A stretch of 12,981 nt of DNA from Candidatus Gastranaerophilales bacterium (GTDB lineage: Bacteria; Cyanobacteriota; Vampirovibrionia; Gastranaerophilales; Gastranaerophilaceae), in contig CALURE010000033.1 in assembly GCA_944323095.1 (NCBI GenBank), forward strand, positions 1 to 12,981, in the 5' to 3' direction. The position numbers were made by a program, and so were the translations under genes. Under the pieces are notes generated by a model that was given only the letters and a program-made list of their open reading frames with translations, was not told the DNA's origin and ran no database searches. Positions 1-6,788 of this stretch are shown one piece after another. Numbering within the stretch: the stretch's first letter is position 1; every line of letters begins with the position of its first letter.

Positions 1-2489
1 ATTTTTCCGGCATTAACACCTTTTTTCACAAAGCTGTCAGAAACTTTTACGGCAACAGTTCTTTCCGATGCAAGAACTATTATGCTTTCGCCGAGTTTTT
101 GAGACATATATTCAAGACCGGCTTTTAAAGCATTTCCGTCAAAACTTTCAACTTTTGAAATAAAGAGTTTTCCGCCTTCAATATCCTGAGCTTTTGATAA
201 GAAAGTCGCAAATTTTGCTCTGGCATTTTCTTCTTTTGCTTGTGTCAATTCTTTTTGAAGTTCTTTATTTTCATCAAGAAGTTTTTCTATACGTTCAACA
301 ACTCCGTCGTAATGGACTTTGAACATTAAAGAAAGTTTGTCAATTTCTTTAACTTTTGCATTCATAAAATCAAAAGCCGAACGTCCGACACAGAGTTCTA
401 TACGTCTTGTACCTGCTGCAATTGCGCCCTCCGTAACTATTTTAACAAGTCTCAGGTCGCGGATATTTCTTGCATGTGTTCCGGCACAGAATTCTTTAGA
501 GATGCAAGTTTTGCCGTCGGTTATTGAAACAACTCTTACGATATCATCGTATTTTTCGCCAAAAAGTGCTGTTGCCCCTGTCAATTTTGCCTTTTCAATA
601 TCCATAACATCAGTTACGACATCGTAGCCTTTCGAAATCCAGTTGTTCATAATTTCTTCAACTTTAAAGATTTCTTCAGGTGTCATAGCACGCGAGAATG
701 TAAAGTCAAAACGCATTCTGTTTTCTTCCACCTGCGAACCTGCCTGATGAACTTCATCCCCTAGAACTTTAATTAAAGCAGACTGCAATAAATGAGCTGA
801 TGTATGATGAAGTCTTATATTTTCACGTCTTTCAGCATCAATTTTTGCATTGACTTCAGCACCTACTAAATCATCGCCGTTTATAACTTTACATCTATGG
901 ACAAAAAGTTTGTTAACTTTGAAAGTTGTAAGAACTTCCAGCTTGACCTCCTGTCCTCCTGCCTTCCTGTCTTCTATTACACCGCTGTCGCCTGTCTGAC
1001 CGCCGCATTCAGCGTAAAAAGGCGTCTTATCAAGAACAACATCTGTATATCCGTCGCCTTCTATTACTGCAAGAATTTTTGCATCACATTCGTTTTCACT
1101 GTAGCCGACAAATTCTGTTGAACCTACTTTTTCTTCAATTTTTGCATATTTAATATCACCTGTAACGCTGATTTTTTCTGCGGCAGCTTTTGCGCGGTCT
1201 TTTTGTTCCTGCATTGCTTTTTTATAGCCTTCTTCATCAACATTCAAACCGTTTTCCGATGCAATTTCTTTTGTCAATTCAAACGGGAAGCCGTAAGTAT
1301 CGTATAATTTAAAAGCACTTTCGCCATCAATGTCTTTTTTAGCAGAAATAAATTCGTCAAGCATTTTGTATCCGCGGTCAAGCGTTTTTGCAAAGCGTTC
1401 TTCTTCTTTTTTGATTGTATCAATAATTTTGGCTTTATTTTTAACAAGATCAGGGTATGCCTCACCGTAATTTTCAACAACTACATCAACAAGTTTGTAT
1501 AAGAAAGGCAAATCCATACCGAGAATTTTTCCATGACGCAGAGCACGTCTCAAAATCATTCTCAAAACATAGCTTCTTCCTTCATTTCCCGGGATTATGC
1601 CGTCAGAAATCAAGAATGTAACGCATCTTGCATGATCTGTAATAATCCTCAAAGAAATATCAGTCTTTTCGGATTTTTTGTAAGGTACTCCGCTCATTTC
1701 GCAAACTTTATCCATTATAGGTCTTAAAAGATCAGTTTCAAAAGTAGAAGCAACCCCCTGACAAACCATTGTTATTCGTTCAAGCCCCATACCTGTATCA
1801 ACGTTTTTGCTTTCAAGAGGAGACTGGTTTCCTTCTTCATCCTGATAAAGCTCAGTGAATACAAGATTCCATATTTCAACCCATCTGTCGCACTCGCATG
1901 TGTCGATACCGCAGCCCCTCGGATCATTGCATTTATACTGTTCGCCTAAATCATAATGAATTTCAGAACAAGGACCGCAGGAACCTGATGCCCCCGGAGG
2001 CCCCCAGAAATTATCTTTTTTCCCTTTACGCTTAATACGTTCAGCAGGGACACCAACGCTTCTCCAAATTTCATAAGCTTCATCATCTGTTTCAAAAATC
2101 GTAATCCATAATCTGTCTTTATCAAGTTTTAAAACTTCAGTAACAAATTCCCATGCCCATGGAATAATTTCTTTTTTGTAATAATCGCCGAATGAAAAAT
2201 TCCCGAGCATTTCAAAAAATGTGTGATGGCGCGGAGTTCTTCCGACATTTTCAATATCAGAATCTTTTCCGCCGGCTCTTGCACATTTCTGACATGATGT
2301 GGCTCTTGGCGGATTGTATGGCGATTTTACAATACCTAAAAATATCGGCAAAAACTGCAGCATTCCGGCAGTTGTTAATAATACAGTCGGATTATCAGGC
2401 ACAAGGCTGGAACTTTCAACAACCGTGTGCTGATGTTTATCTTTAAAATAATCTAAATATAATTTTCTAATTTGATTTCCGGTTAGCAT
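1..2489 (-). CDS. alaS: Alanyl-tRNA synthetase, C-terminus cut by window edge
   Basis: Cytoplasmic class II synthetase that charges tRNA-Ala and edits mischarged Ser/Gly. The reading frame is open from ATG 2489 to the left edge, giving 829 complete residues against about 875 in the family, so only the end of the C-terminal DHHA1 domain is missing. Visible signatures are the class II catalytic stretch HHTFFEMLGNFSFGDYYK near residue 87, GPPGASGSCGPCSEIHYD, and the zinc-binding editing site H562-x3-H566 with C668-x3-H672. The second position of the C-x3-H box is Ala (CAGTH) where CGGTH is usual. A ribosome site AAAGGGA lies 8 nt before the ATG, and a perfect TATAAT lies upstream. The gene diverges from the tRNA-Arg gene. 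The identification is firm; only the 3' end is unseen. Confidence 0.97.
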   Translation of the reverse strand, partial: MLTGNQIRKLYLDYFKDKHQHTVVESSSLVPDNPTVLLTTAGMLQFLPIFLGIVKSPYNPPRATSCQKCARAGGKDSDIENVGRTPRHHTFFEMLGNFSFGDYYKKEIIPWAWEFVTEVLKLDKDRLWITIFETDDEAYEIWRSVGVPAERIKRKGKKDNFWGPPGASGSCGPCSEIHYDLGEQYKCNDPRGCGIDTCECDRWVEIWNLVFTELYQDEEGNQSPLESKNVDTGMGLERITMVCQGVASTFETDLLRPIMDKVCEMSGVPYKKSEKTDISLRIITDHARCVTFLISDGIIPGNEGRSYVLRMILRRALRHGKILGMDLPFLYKLVDVVVENYGEAYPDLVKNKAKIIDTIKKEEERFAKTLDRGYKMLDEFISAKKDIDGESAFKLYDTYGFPFELTKEIASENGLNVDEEGYKKAMQEQKDRAKAAAEKISVTGDIKYAKIEEKVGSTEFVGYSENECDAKILAVIEGDGYTDVVLDKTPFYAECGGQTGDSGVIEDRKAGGQEVKLEVLTTFKVNKLFVHRCKVINGDDLVGAEVNAKIDAERRENIRLHHTSAHLLQSALIKVLGDEVHQAGSQVEENRMRFDFTFSRAMTPEEIFKVEEIMNNWISKGYDVVTDVMDIEKAKLTGATALFGEKYDDIVRVVSITDGKTCISKEFCAGTHARNIRDLRLVKIVTEGAIAAGTRRIELCVGRSAFDFMNAKVKEIDKLSLMFKVHYDGVVERIEKLLDENKELQKELTQAKEENARAKFATFLSKAQDIEGGKLFISKVESFDGNALKAGLEYMSQKLGESIIVLASERTVAVKVSDSFVKKGVNAGK

Positions 2490-2524
2490 AATCTTTATCC
2501 CTTTATTTCTATATCTGCATATAA

Positions 2525-2553
2525 ATTATATCCTAAACAAAAATAATAAAACA
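2525..2553 (-). promoter_or_regulatory. Probable alaS promoter
   Basis: Read on the minus strand, a perfect -10 TATAAT occupies 2530-2525, with a weak -35-like TGTTTT 17 bp upstream (2553-2548). The start of transcription would be near 2518, giving a leader of about 29 nt that contains the AAAGGGA ribosome site. The -10 is convincing by sequence; the -35 is poor. Confidence 0.45.
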
Positions 2554-2555
2554 TC

Positions 2556-2586
2556 TTGCAATCAAAAATTTTTATGCTAGTATAAA
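2556..2586 (+). promoter_or_regulatory. Probable tRNA-Arg promoter
   Basis: TTGCAA (2556-2561) is followed either by TAGTAT (2578-2583) preceded by an extended TGC after a 16-bp spacer, or by TATAAA (2581-2586) after 19 bp. Either would start RNA around 2590-2593, about 60 nt before the mature tRNA. It is back-to-back with the alaS promoter. Confidence 0.45.
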
Positions 2587-2650
2587 TTTTATGAGGGATT
2601 ATACAGGTACCCCACGAAACCAAACACTTGTCTAAGCCCTCTGGATCCAA

Positions 2651-2724
<74 letters not shown>

Positions 2725-2733
2725 AATAAAAAT

Positions 2734-2756
2734 GACGGGTTTATCCCGTCTTTTTT
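2734..2756 (+). terminator. Rho-independent terminator of tRNA-Arg
   Basis: GACGGG (2734-2739) pairs with CCCGTC (2745-2750) around a 5-nt loop, followed by TTTTTT (2751-2756). Flanking A- and T-rich arms extend the stem further, so it may also work on the opposite strand. Confidence 0.88.
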
Positions 2757-2760
2757 ATTT

Positions 2761-2916
2761 ACTGGTGATAGCGATGAGAAAAGCCTTTTGCGTTCGAGCG
2801 GATTTCCGGACTGACGACACGAGCGCAGACGAGTTAGTCTGGATAGCGAGAATATTGAGCCTGCTAAGCTGTAAGGCTTAAAGGCGAAACGGTTATTAAA
2901 TGGATAAATTAAGCCA
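2761..2916. other. Non-coding, GC-richer block of unknown origin
   Basis: No gene-like frame is seen here. The DNA is visibly richer in G and C than its surroundings. GATAGCGA occurs twice (2767-2774 and 2842-2849), and AGCCT/AGGCT (2858-2862, 2874-2878) can form a small hairpin. It sits between the tRNA terminator and the 23-bp repeat array. It could be a dispersed repeat element or the scar of an insertion; nothing in this window settles which. Confidence 0.4.
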
Positions 2917-3000
2917 TGTATTTTACAAAATTGCGTCCATATATTTTACAAAATGACAAATATATATTTTACATTTTAACACACTTCTACTTTACAAAAT
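2917..3000 (+). repeat. Four direct repeats with an exact 23-bp period
   Basis: Four 15-nt units start at 2917, 2940, 2963 and 2986, each exactly 23 bp apart: TGTATTTTACAAAAT, TATATTTTACAAAAT, TATATTTTACATTTT and TCTACTTTACAAAAT. TTTACA is invariant and the 8-nt spacers are unrelated to each other. The core ATTTT-AC-AAAAT is nearly palindromic, as for a dimeric DNA-binding protein. The last unit contains the -35 of the promoter for the downstream ATPase, so an operator array is the likeliest role. Iteron-like replication or transposition sites are alternatives. Confidence 0.7.
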
Positions 3001-3019
3001 GGTAAAAGAATGCTATAAT
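2991..3019 (+). promoter_or_regulatory. Near-consensus promoter of the ATPase gene
   Basis: TTTACA (2991-2996), a 17-bp spacer and a perfect TATAAT (3014-3019), with an extended TGC (3011-3013) before the -10. The expected transcription start, 7 nt after the -10, is A3026, which is the A of an in-frame ATG. The message would therefore be leaderless. The -35 lies inside the fourth 23-bp repeat. Confidence 0.7.
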
Positions 3020-3025
3020 CCAATC

Positions 3026-4243
3026 ATGGTAAAGCAAAGATGGATTGAAGATAAAATTAAGACTTCGCTTGCAACCAGACGGGTTACAGTCCTTGTTGGT
3101 GCAAGACAATGTGGTAAAACAACTCTTGCATTTGAACTTGCAAAACCTAATGACTTTGAATACGTTACTCTTGATGATGAAGAAGATGTTGCAAACTCTG
3201 ACCCTAATGGATTTATTAAGCATAACAAGCAAACTATGATTATTGATGAAATTCAGAGGGTGCCTAAACTCATTACTGCAATTAAAAAGGCTGTGGATAC
3301 AGATACAAGGTACGGACAGTATATAATAACCGGCTCTGCGGATATTCAAAGCCTGCCGTCTGTTAAAGAATCCTTAGCCGGCAGAGCAAAGAAAATTCGC
3401 TTAAGACCCTTTACTTATGGTGAATTTTTAGACTTACAACCTAAATTTTTTAACCGTTTAATCAACAAGGAATTTATAAATAATAACGGTTATGATAAAC
3501 GTAAAATTATTGAAATAGCCTTTAAAGGCGGATTTCCAGAACCCTTATTACATCAAGATGAAATAAACGTAAAAGAGTGGTATGAGGACTATACAGACTT
3601 AATCCTTGACCATGACTTAAAATACATTGCTAACATAAAACGTCAAACAAAGTTAAGAATGCTGTTTAATATTATTAACGCATATTCTTCTAAATTTATA
3701 ACCAAGTCTGATTTATCAAGGGAACTTGCTATATCAAGACCTACACTAGATGAATATTTATGCCTCCTAGAAAAAGTTTATCTAATAGACTCTGTACCGG
3801 CTTGGTTTAGTAGAGATTATGAAACAGCTAACGATAGAGATAAGTATTTTATGTGTGATACTGGTCTTATGTGTTCGATTTTAAATTGGAACGAAAAAGA
3901 GGTTTATAAAGATAGTGATAAATCCGGTAAACTTACAGAAACTTTTGTATATAACCAATTAATACCGCAGCTTGAATTAGAGCGAAATGTTGTTTTATCT
4001 CATTATAGAGATAGCAGAAAACGTGAAATTGACTTTATTATAGAAACAGATGATACCATATATGGTATAGAAGTTAAATCCGGCACAGATATTAAGCTGG
4101 ATTCCTTTAAACATTTAGAATGGTTTAGAGATAACATGGCAAAAGATAAACCTTTTACCGGGATAATTTTATATACAGGTGAACGTACTATGATGTGGAA
4201 AAACGGTATGTATACAGTACCTGTAAATAACTTATGGGAATAA
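3026..4243 (+). CDS. AAA_14 / DUF4143 family ATP-binding protein
   Basis: The product is 405 residues from ATG 3026. An N-terminal P-loop ATPase carries Walker A GARQCGKTT (residues 25-33) and Walker B IIDE (72-75), followed by YIITGS, LAGRAKKIRLRPFTYGEF and a winged-helix-like stretch (RELAISRPTLDEYLCLLEKV). The C-terminal DUF4143 part resembles a PD-(D/E)xK nuclease fold, with E334-I-D336 and E349-V-K351. The family is widespread, often in accessory DNA, and its cellular role is poorly known. An ATG at 2999 would add nine residues but lies upstream of the -10 box and has no ribosome site, so 3026 is preferred as a leaderless start. The gene follows the repeat array and is transcribed away from the tRNA. 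The family call is firm; function is unknown. Confidence 0.9.
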   Translation: MVKQRWIEDKIKTSLATRRVTVLVGARQCGKTTLAFELAKPNDFEYVTLDDEEDVANSDPNGFIKHNKQTMIIDEIQRVPKLITAIKKAVDTDTRYGQYIITGSADIQSLPSVKESLAGRAKKIRLRPFTYGEFLDLQPKFFNRLINKEFINNNGYDKRKIIEIAFKGGFPEPLLHQDEINVKEWYEDYTDLILDHDLKYIANIKRQTKLRMLFNIINAYSSKFITKSDLSRELAISRPTLDEYLCLLEKVYLIDSVPAWFSRDYETANDRDKYFMCDTGLMCSILNWNEKEVYKDSDKSGKLTETFVYNQLIPQLELERNVVLSHYRDSRKREIDFIIETDDTIYGIEVKSGTDIKLDSFKHLEWFRDNMAKDKPFTGIILYTGERTMMWKNGMYTVPVNNLWE

Positions 4244-4395
4244 ATTATCTTGCCGGCAAATTGCCGTATTCTTGCCGGAATGTCAAGTTCTAAGGAAATG
4301 ATACTTCATACTCATTATGGTGAAAAAGTATCAAATAGCTTTAGGCCTCTGTATGTTAAATATTTAAGTTTTCGGGGTGTTATTCTCATGCCCCT

Positions 4396-4647
4396 CTATT
4401 GTTTTTTAGGAACAATTTTTAATTCACAATCAAACAGTGCTACAATATCCATCAATTCAGTTACTTTAAATGACGACCGTGCTAATTTATTAAGGATATT
4501 TGAAACCGATGCAGAGCGTCGTCCATATTTTTCATTTAACATCTTTGCAAGTTTGTATATAGAAGTATCATGCTCTTTTAAAAAGTCCTTAATGAGCATC
4601 CTAACCTGCTCTTTTTGTTCCTCTGAAGCGTTATAAATATCTGCCAT
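4396..4647 (-). CDS. Small helix-turn-helix DNA-binding protein
   Basis: An 83-residue protein without signal or membrane segment. An N-terminal helical stretch (EEQKEQVRMLIKDFLKEHD) precedes an XRE-like helix-turn-helix: IYKLAKMLNEKYG, turn, SASVSNILNKLA, then VTELMDIVALFDCELKIV. This matches a class of short phage- and plasmid-type regulators. The start at 4647 is supported by AGAGG 8 nt upstream on the minus strand. It faces the coiled-coil gene at 4801 across a region full of palindromes, as expected for a repressor controlling itself and its neighbour. Its layout resembles the HTH protein at 12530-12739. The fold is confident; target and role are inferred. Confidence 0.8.
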   Translation of the reverse strand: MADIYNASEEQKEQVRMLIKDFLKEHDTSIYKLAKMLNEKYGRRSASVSNILNKLARSSFKVTELMDIVALFDCELKIVPKKQ

Positions 4648-4687
4648 TTTATTACCTCTGTATTTATTACAGCACTATTTTGAAATA

Positions 4688-4775
4688 TATCACTCTTTTG
4701 TAAATACTTGTGTCACAAATGAAATTAACCTATTGGCTTTCATTGAATAGTGATACATCATGAAAGAGTGATACA
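4688..4775. promoter_or_regulatory. Divergent control region with palindromes and repeats
   Basis: TTGTG-T-CACAA (4708-4718) is a perfect palindrome. TATCACTCTTT (4688-4698) is repeated in inverted orientation as AAAGAGTGATA (4763-4773), and AGTGATACA occurs twice in direct orientation (4749-4757 and 4767-4775, 18 bp apart). These lie between the HTH gene and the gene at 4801, and look like operators for a small dimeric repressor. I could not place confident -10 boxes for either direction. Confidence 0.5.
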
Positions 4776-4800
4776 CAAAACAAAGGAAAGGATGAAAACG

Positions 4801-5094
4801 ATGACAGCACAAGTAATTACGACAAACATTAACTTAGAGGATAACGCAAGAGTTATCAAATCTATTGAAGCAAAAATTGCAGAACTTAAAGAGCTAAGGG
4901 ATGAAAAAGTTGTGGAAGTTAAAGAGATTATGAACAAGGCAAATGTTATGGAGCTTCAAGCCGGTGCATTCACATTTAAGCTAACTGAAATTACAAGAAA
5001 CAACGTAGACACTAAGACTTTAAAAACTAAGTATGCAGAACTTTACAAAGCGTTGTTAAAAGTATCAAGTTACATGAAATTCGATATCGTGTAG
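4801..5094 (+). CDS. Phage/plasmid-type coiled-coil protein, Gp157-like ending
   Basis: 97 residues from ATG 4801, chosen because AAAGGAAAGG (4782-4791) ends 9 nt upstream. ATG 4792 would sit too close to that site, and a GTG at 4750 lies within the operator repeats. Residues about 16-50 are charged and helical (VIKSIEAKIAELKELRDEK), likely a coiled coil. The C-terminal half, with VDTKTLKTKYAELYKALLKV, follows a pattern familiar from small phage and conjugative-element proteins near recombination genes, where a 'V-D-T-K-x-L-K' segment precedes a helix and a final beta strand. I assign no biochemical function. The pairing with a facing HTH gene supports a mobile-element origin. Confidence 0.65.
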   Translation: MTAQVITTNINLEDNARVIKSIEAKIAELKELRDEKVVEVKEIMNKANVMELQAGAFTFKLTEITRNNVDTKTLKTKYAELYKALLKVSSYMKFDIV

Positions 5095-5408
5095 GGGCAA
5101 ACCCTGCACGATAAATAAAGCAGGTAGCAAGGTAAAAAATGGAAGAACATGAAATAAAGGAATTAACTGAAACATTATAAATAGGCAAAACAATATATGC
5201 TTTCATTAATGGTACTCCATAATTACTAATTTATTTTAGCCCAAAAGTATTCAAATTTTATGCCACACTCTCGAGCAGCCAGGTTCTGAACTCGTAAACT
5301 CTATGGTAAATTTTTTTTAAAATCGCCCGTTTCCGCTATGTAGCAGAAGAACTTTTTATATGTCCGGCTTATGTTTTCGCCATTTAGTGCAGAAAGCAGA
5401 GATTGGTT
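5095..5408. other. Gene-poor gap with one vestigial ORF
   Basis: The only start with a plausible ribosome site is ATG 5139 (AAGG 6 nt upstream), which opens a 13-codon frame, MEEHEIKELTETL, ending at 5180. Its acidic, helix-prone start looks like the beginning of a lost mobile-element gene. CCTGC/GCAGG (5103-5107, 5120-5124) could pair weakly. From 5181 to 5408 I see no convincing gene, RNA or terminator. This probably marks the end of the accessory segment and the 3' end of the leftward fibre-locus operon. Confidence 0.35.
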
Positions 5409-6158
5409 TTAACGAATAATAAACTCTATAACAACTGCATAAATTTTTTTGTCTGAGTAATTTGATACAACATAAGCTGCATAAGGATAATTTTTAAAAT
5501 CAGCATTTAAAGATTTCATAATTATACCGCTTGAAAAATTTTCATTTATATTTTTTAATTCTGCAATATCCGGCTCTGATGTATTTGAATTATCTTTATA
5601 CAAATATAATTCAACGGTTAAATCTTTTTTGCCGAAAGGGTCAGATACCTGAGTAATTTTTAATGCTTTTGTTCCTTGTGGAATTTCAAATTTCACGGAA
5701 TCAAATTTCCTTTTTTCTATTGATGTGTCATAAATAAGCAGGTATTTTGAGTCGGGGCAGTAGTGAATTTCGTTCAGGCTTAAAGCTTTTTTCAAATACG
5801 GATAATTATTATTTATACGTGCATAAATTTCCGCATCAGGGTCTGTTTCCATACAAAACGGTATAAGCGGATTTTTTGAACCTCTTATACATCCTGCTGT
5901 AAGGCTTTGTTCTGTTTTTCTTTTATAAAGCCAGCCGCCAAGACCCAATAGTGCTGCTCCCCCGATTGAGCCTAAAGTAATTGCCGTAACCGCACCGCCG
6001 GACAGTCCGCCGTCATCACGTTTCACGTGTTCCGTAGCAGATGCATCGCTGAAATAATCATCAATTGCAAAAGTAAATGCAGGAGTTCCGACTCTTGCAA
6101 ACGTTGCAGGCGTCATAAATGTGATGAGAATAAATATCGTTAAGAAATTTTTTACCAT
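5409..6158 (-). CDS. Exported, membrane-anchored protein of unknown function
   Basis: 249 residues. An N-terminal signal peptide (MVKNFLTIFILITFMTPATFA, probable cut after FA) is followed by a short acidic linker and a glycine-rich hydrophobic segment at about residues 53-78 (GGAVTAITLGSIGGAALLG) ending in LYKRK, which looks like a membrane span with a positive stop. The remaining 170 residues are polar and beta-prone, with cysteines in AGC, FCM and HYC contexts. It starts 2 nt after the stop of the divergent pilin-like gene with no good ribosome site, so translation is probably coupled. I do not recognise the family. Its place suggests an accessory part of the fibre system, such as an inner-membrane or terminal anchor, but that is inference. 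Confidence 0.75.
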   Translation of the reverse strand: MVKNFLTIFILITFMTPATFARVGTPAFTFAIDDYFSDASATEHVKRDDGGLSGGAVTAITLGSIGGAALLGLGGWLYKRKTEQSLTAGCIRGSKNPLIPFCMETDPDAEIYARINNNYPYLKKALSLNEIHYCPDSKYLLIYDTSIEKRKFDSVKFEIPQGTKALKITQVSDPFGKKDLTVELYLYKDNSNTSEPDIAELKNINENFSSGIIMKSLNADFKNYPYAAYVVSNYSDKKIYAVVIEFIIR

Positions 6159-6160
6159 TT

Positions 6161-6649
6161 TTAAACCCGTCCGAGTGTAATTATTAATTTTGCATTATAA
6201 GTTGTGCAGACTGTATCGTCATGTGCAAGAACATGGGGTGTAAAAAAATCCGTTTCTATTTTATCATGCGGATTTTGGATCGTGTAAGATGAAGGTGTTA
6301 CGGATAAATCTTCATTTTTCATAGGATAGCGTCCGCAGGCACTGCAGCAATCGGAAAATTTTGCACTGACCTGTATAGGATCAGAAAGATTTGTATGTAT
6401 TCTTAGAGTAAAAGGACTCAAATTTAACCTGTAACATGTTTCGCTTAACGGTTCAACGCTTTTGATTTCCATTGTGGCCAGAACATCATCTTTTTCATAT
6501 TCGGTACCTTCAACAATTATCTTTTCAATATGTAAAATTTCAGGGAGTTGAGCCTGAACTGTCTGCCTGGCTTCTTTATCAGCAAAAGCCGTTCCTGCAT
6601 TTATAAATATTGCCAGTATTAAAATCAAATATTTTTTCATAGTTCTCAT
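6161..6649 (-). CDS. Pilin-like secreted subunit, divergent from the main operon
   Basis: 162 residues from ATG 6649, or 159 from ATG 6640; neither has a clear ribosome site, and MKKYLILILAIF after the second is a typical signal start. The cut is expected after AFA. The mature protein begins DKEARQTVQAQLPEIL, which shares ARQTVQA-x-LP with the pilin at 8525, near the same distance from the cut. The rest is beta-rich with five cysteines, including the cluster CCSAC, which could form disulphides. An exposed, alternating N-terminal strand is what a donor-strand extension would look like. It is probably a minor subunit of the same fibre. It is the first gene of a two-gene leftward operon. Confidence 0.78.
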   Translation of the reverse strand: MRTMKKYLILILAIFINAGTAFADKEARQTVQAQLPEILHIEKIIVEGTEYEKDDVLATMEIKSVEPLSETCYRLNLSPFTLRIHTNLSDPIQVSAKFSDCCSACGRYPMKNEDLSVTPSSYTIQNPHDKIETDFFTPHVLAHDDTVCTTYNAKLIITLGRV

Positions 6650-6723
6650 CAATCAAAAATTTAAACGTATAAAAGGCTGATATAAATTACCCTGCAGGCT
6701 ATAAATGTATTGTCCCTGTTATT

Positions 6724-6777
6724 TCCTCAAAGAGCGGATTTTTTATTCATCATAAAAACTTATAAAAAATTTGAGGA
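6724..6777. promoter_or_regulatory. Promoter region of the rightward operon, flanked by inverted repeat
   Basis: TCCTCAAA (6724-6731) and TTTGAGGA (6770-6777) form an 8-bp inverted repeat around an AT-rich stretch with a -10-like TATAAA (6761-6766); no good -35 is visible. The right arm overlaps GAGGA, the ribosome site for the ATG at 6789, so pairing of the arms in RNA could hide it, provided transcription starts upstream of 6724. TATAAAT also occurs twice at about 6681-6703. The 136-bp gap serves both divergent operons. Confidence 0.4.
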
Positions 6778-6788
6778 TTTACAAAGAA

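Noticed and set aside
319..1727. Plus- and minus-strand short ORFs within alaS
   Set aside because: Shadows of the continuous alaS frame, which carries all synthetase motifs.
2917..3000. CRISPR array reading of the 23-bp repeats
   Set aside because: Units are 15 nt with 8-nt spacers, far too short, and no cas genes are present.
2999..3025. Upstream ATG adding nine residues to the ATPase
   Set aside because: It lies between the -35 and -10 boxes, lacks a ribosome site, and the extra residues precede the normal family start.
4373..4395. GGGG/CCCC hairpin between the ATPase and HTH 3' ends
   Set aside because: Only four pairs with a 13-nt loop; the T-run on the plus strand is too far away to call a terminator.
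4250..4636. Plus-strand 128-codon ORF
   Set aside because: It is antisense to the small HTH gene, which has a clear fold and ribosome site on the minus strand.
5181..5408. tRNA fragment or att site (GGTTCTGAACTCG stretch)
   Set aside because: No further cloverleaf pairing and no match to the tRNA-Arg 3' end.
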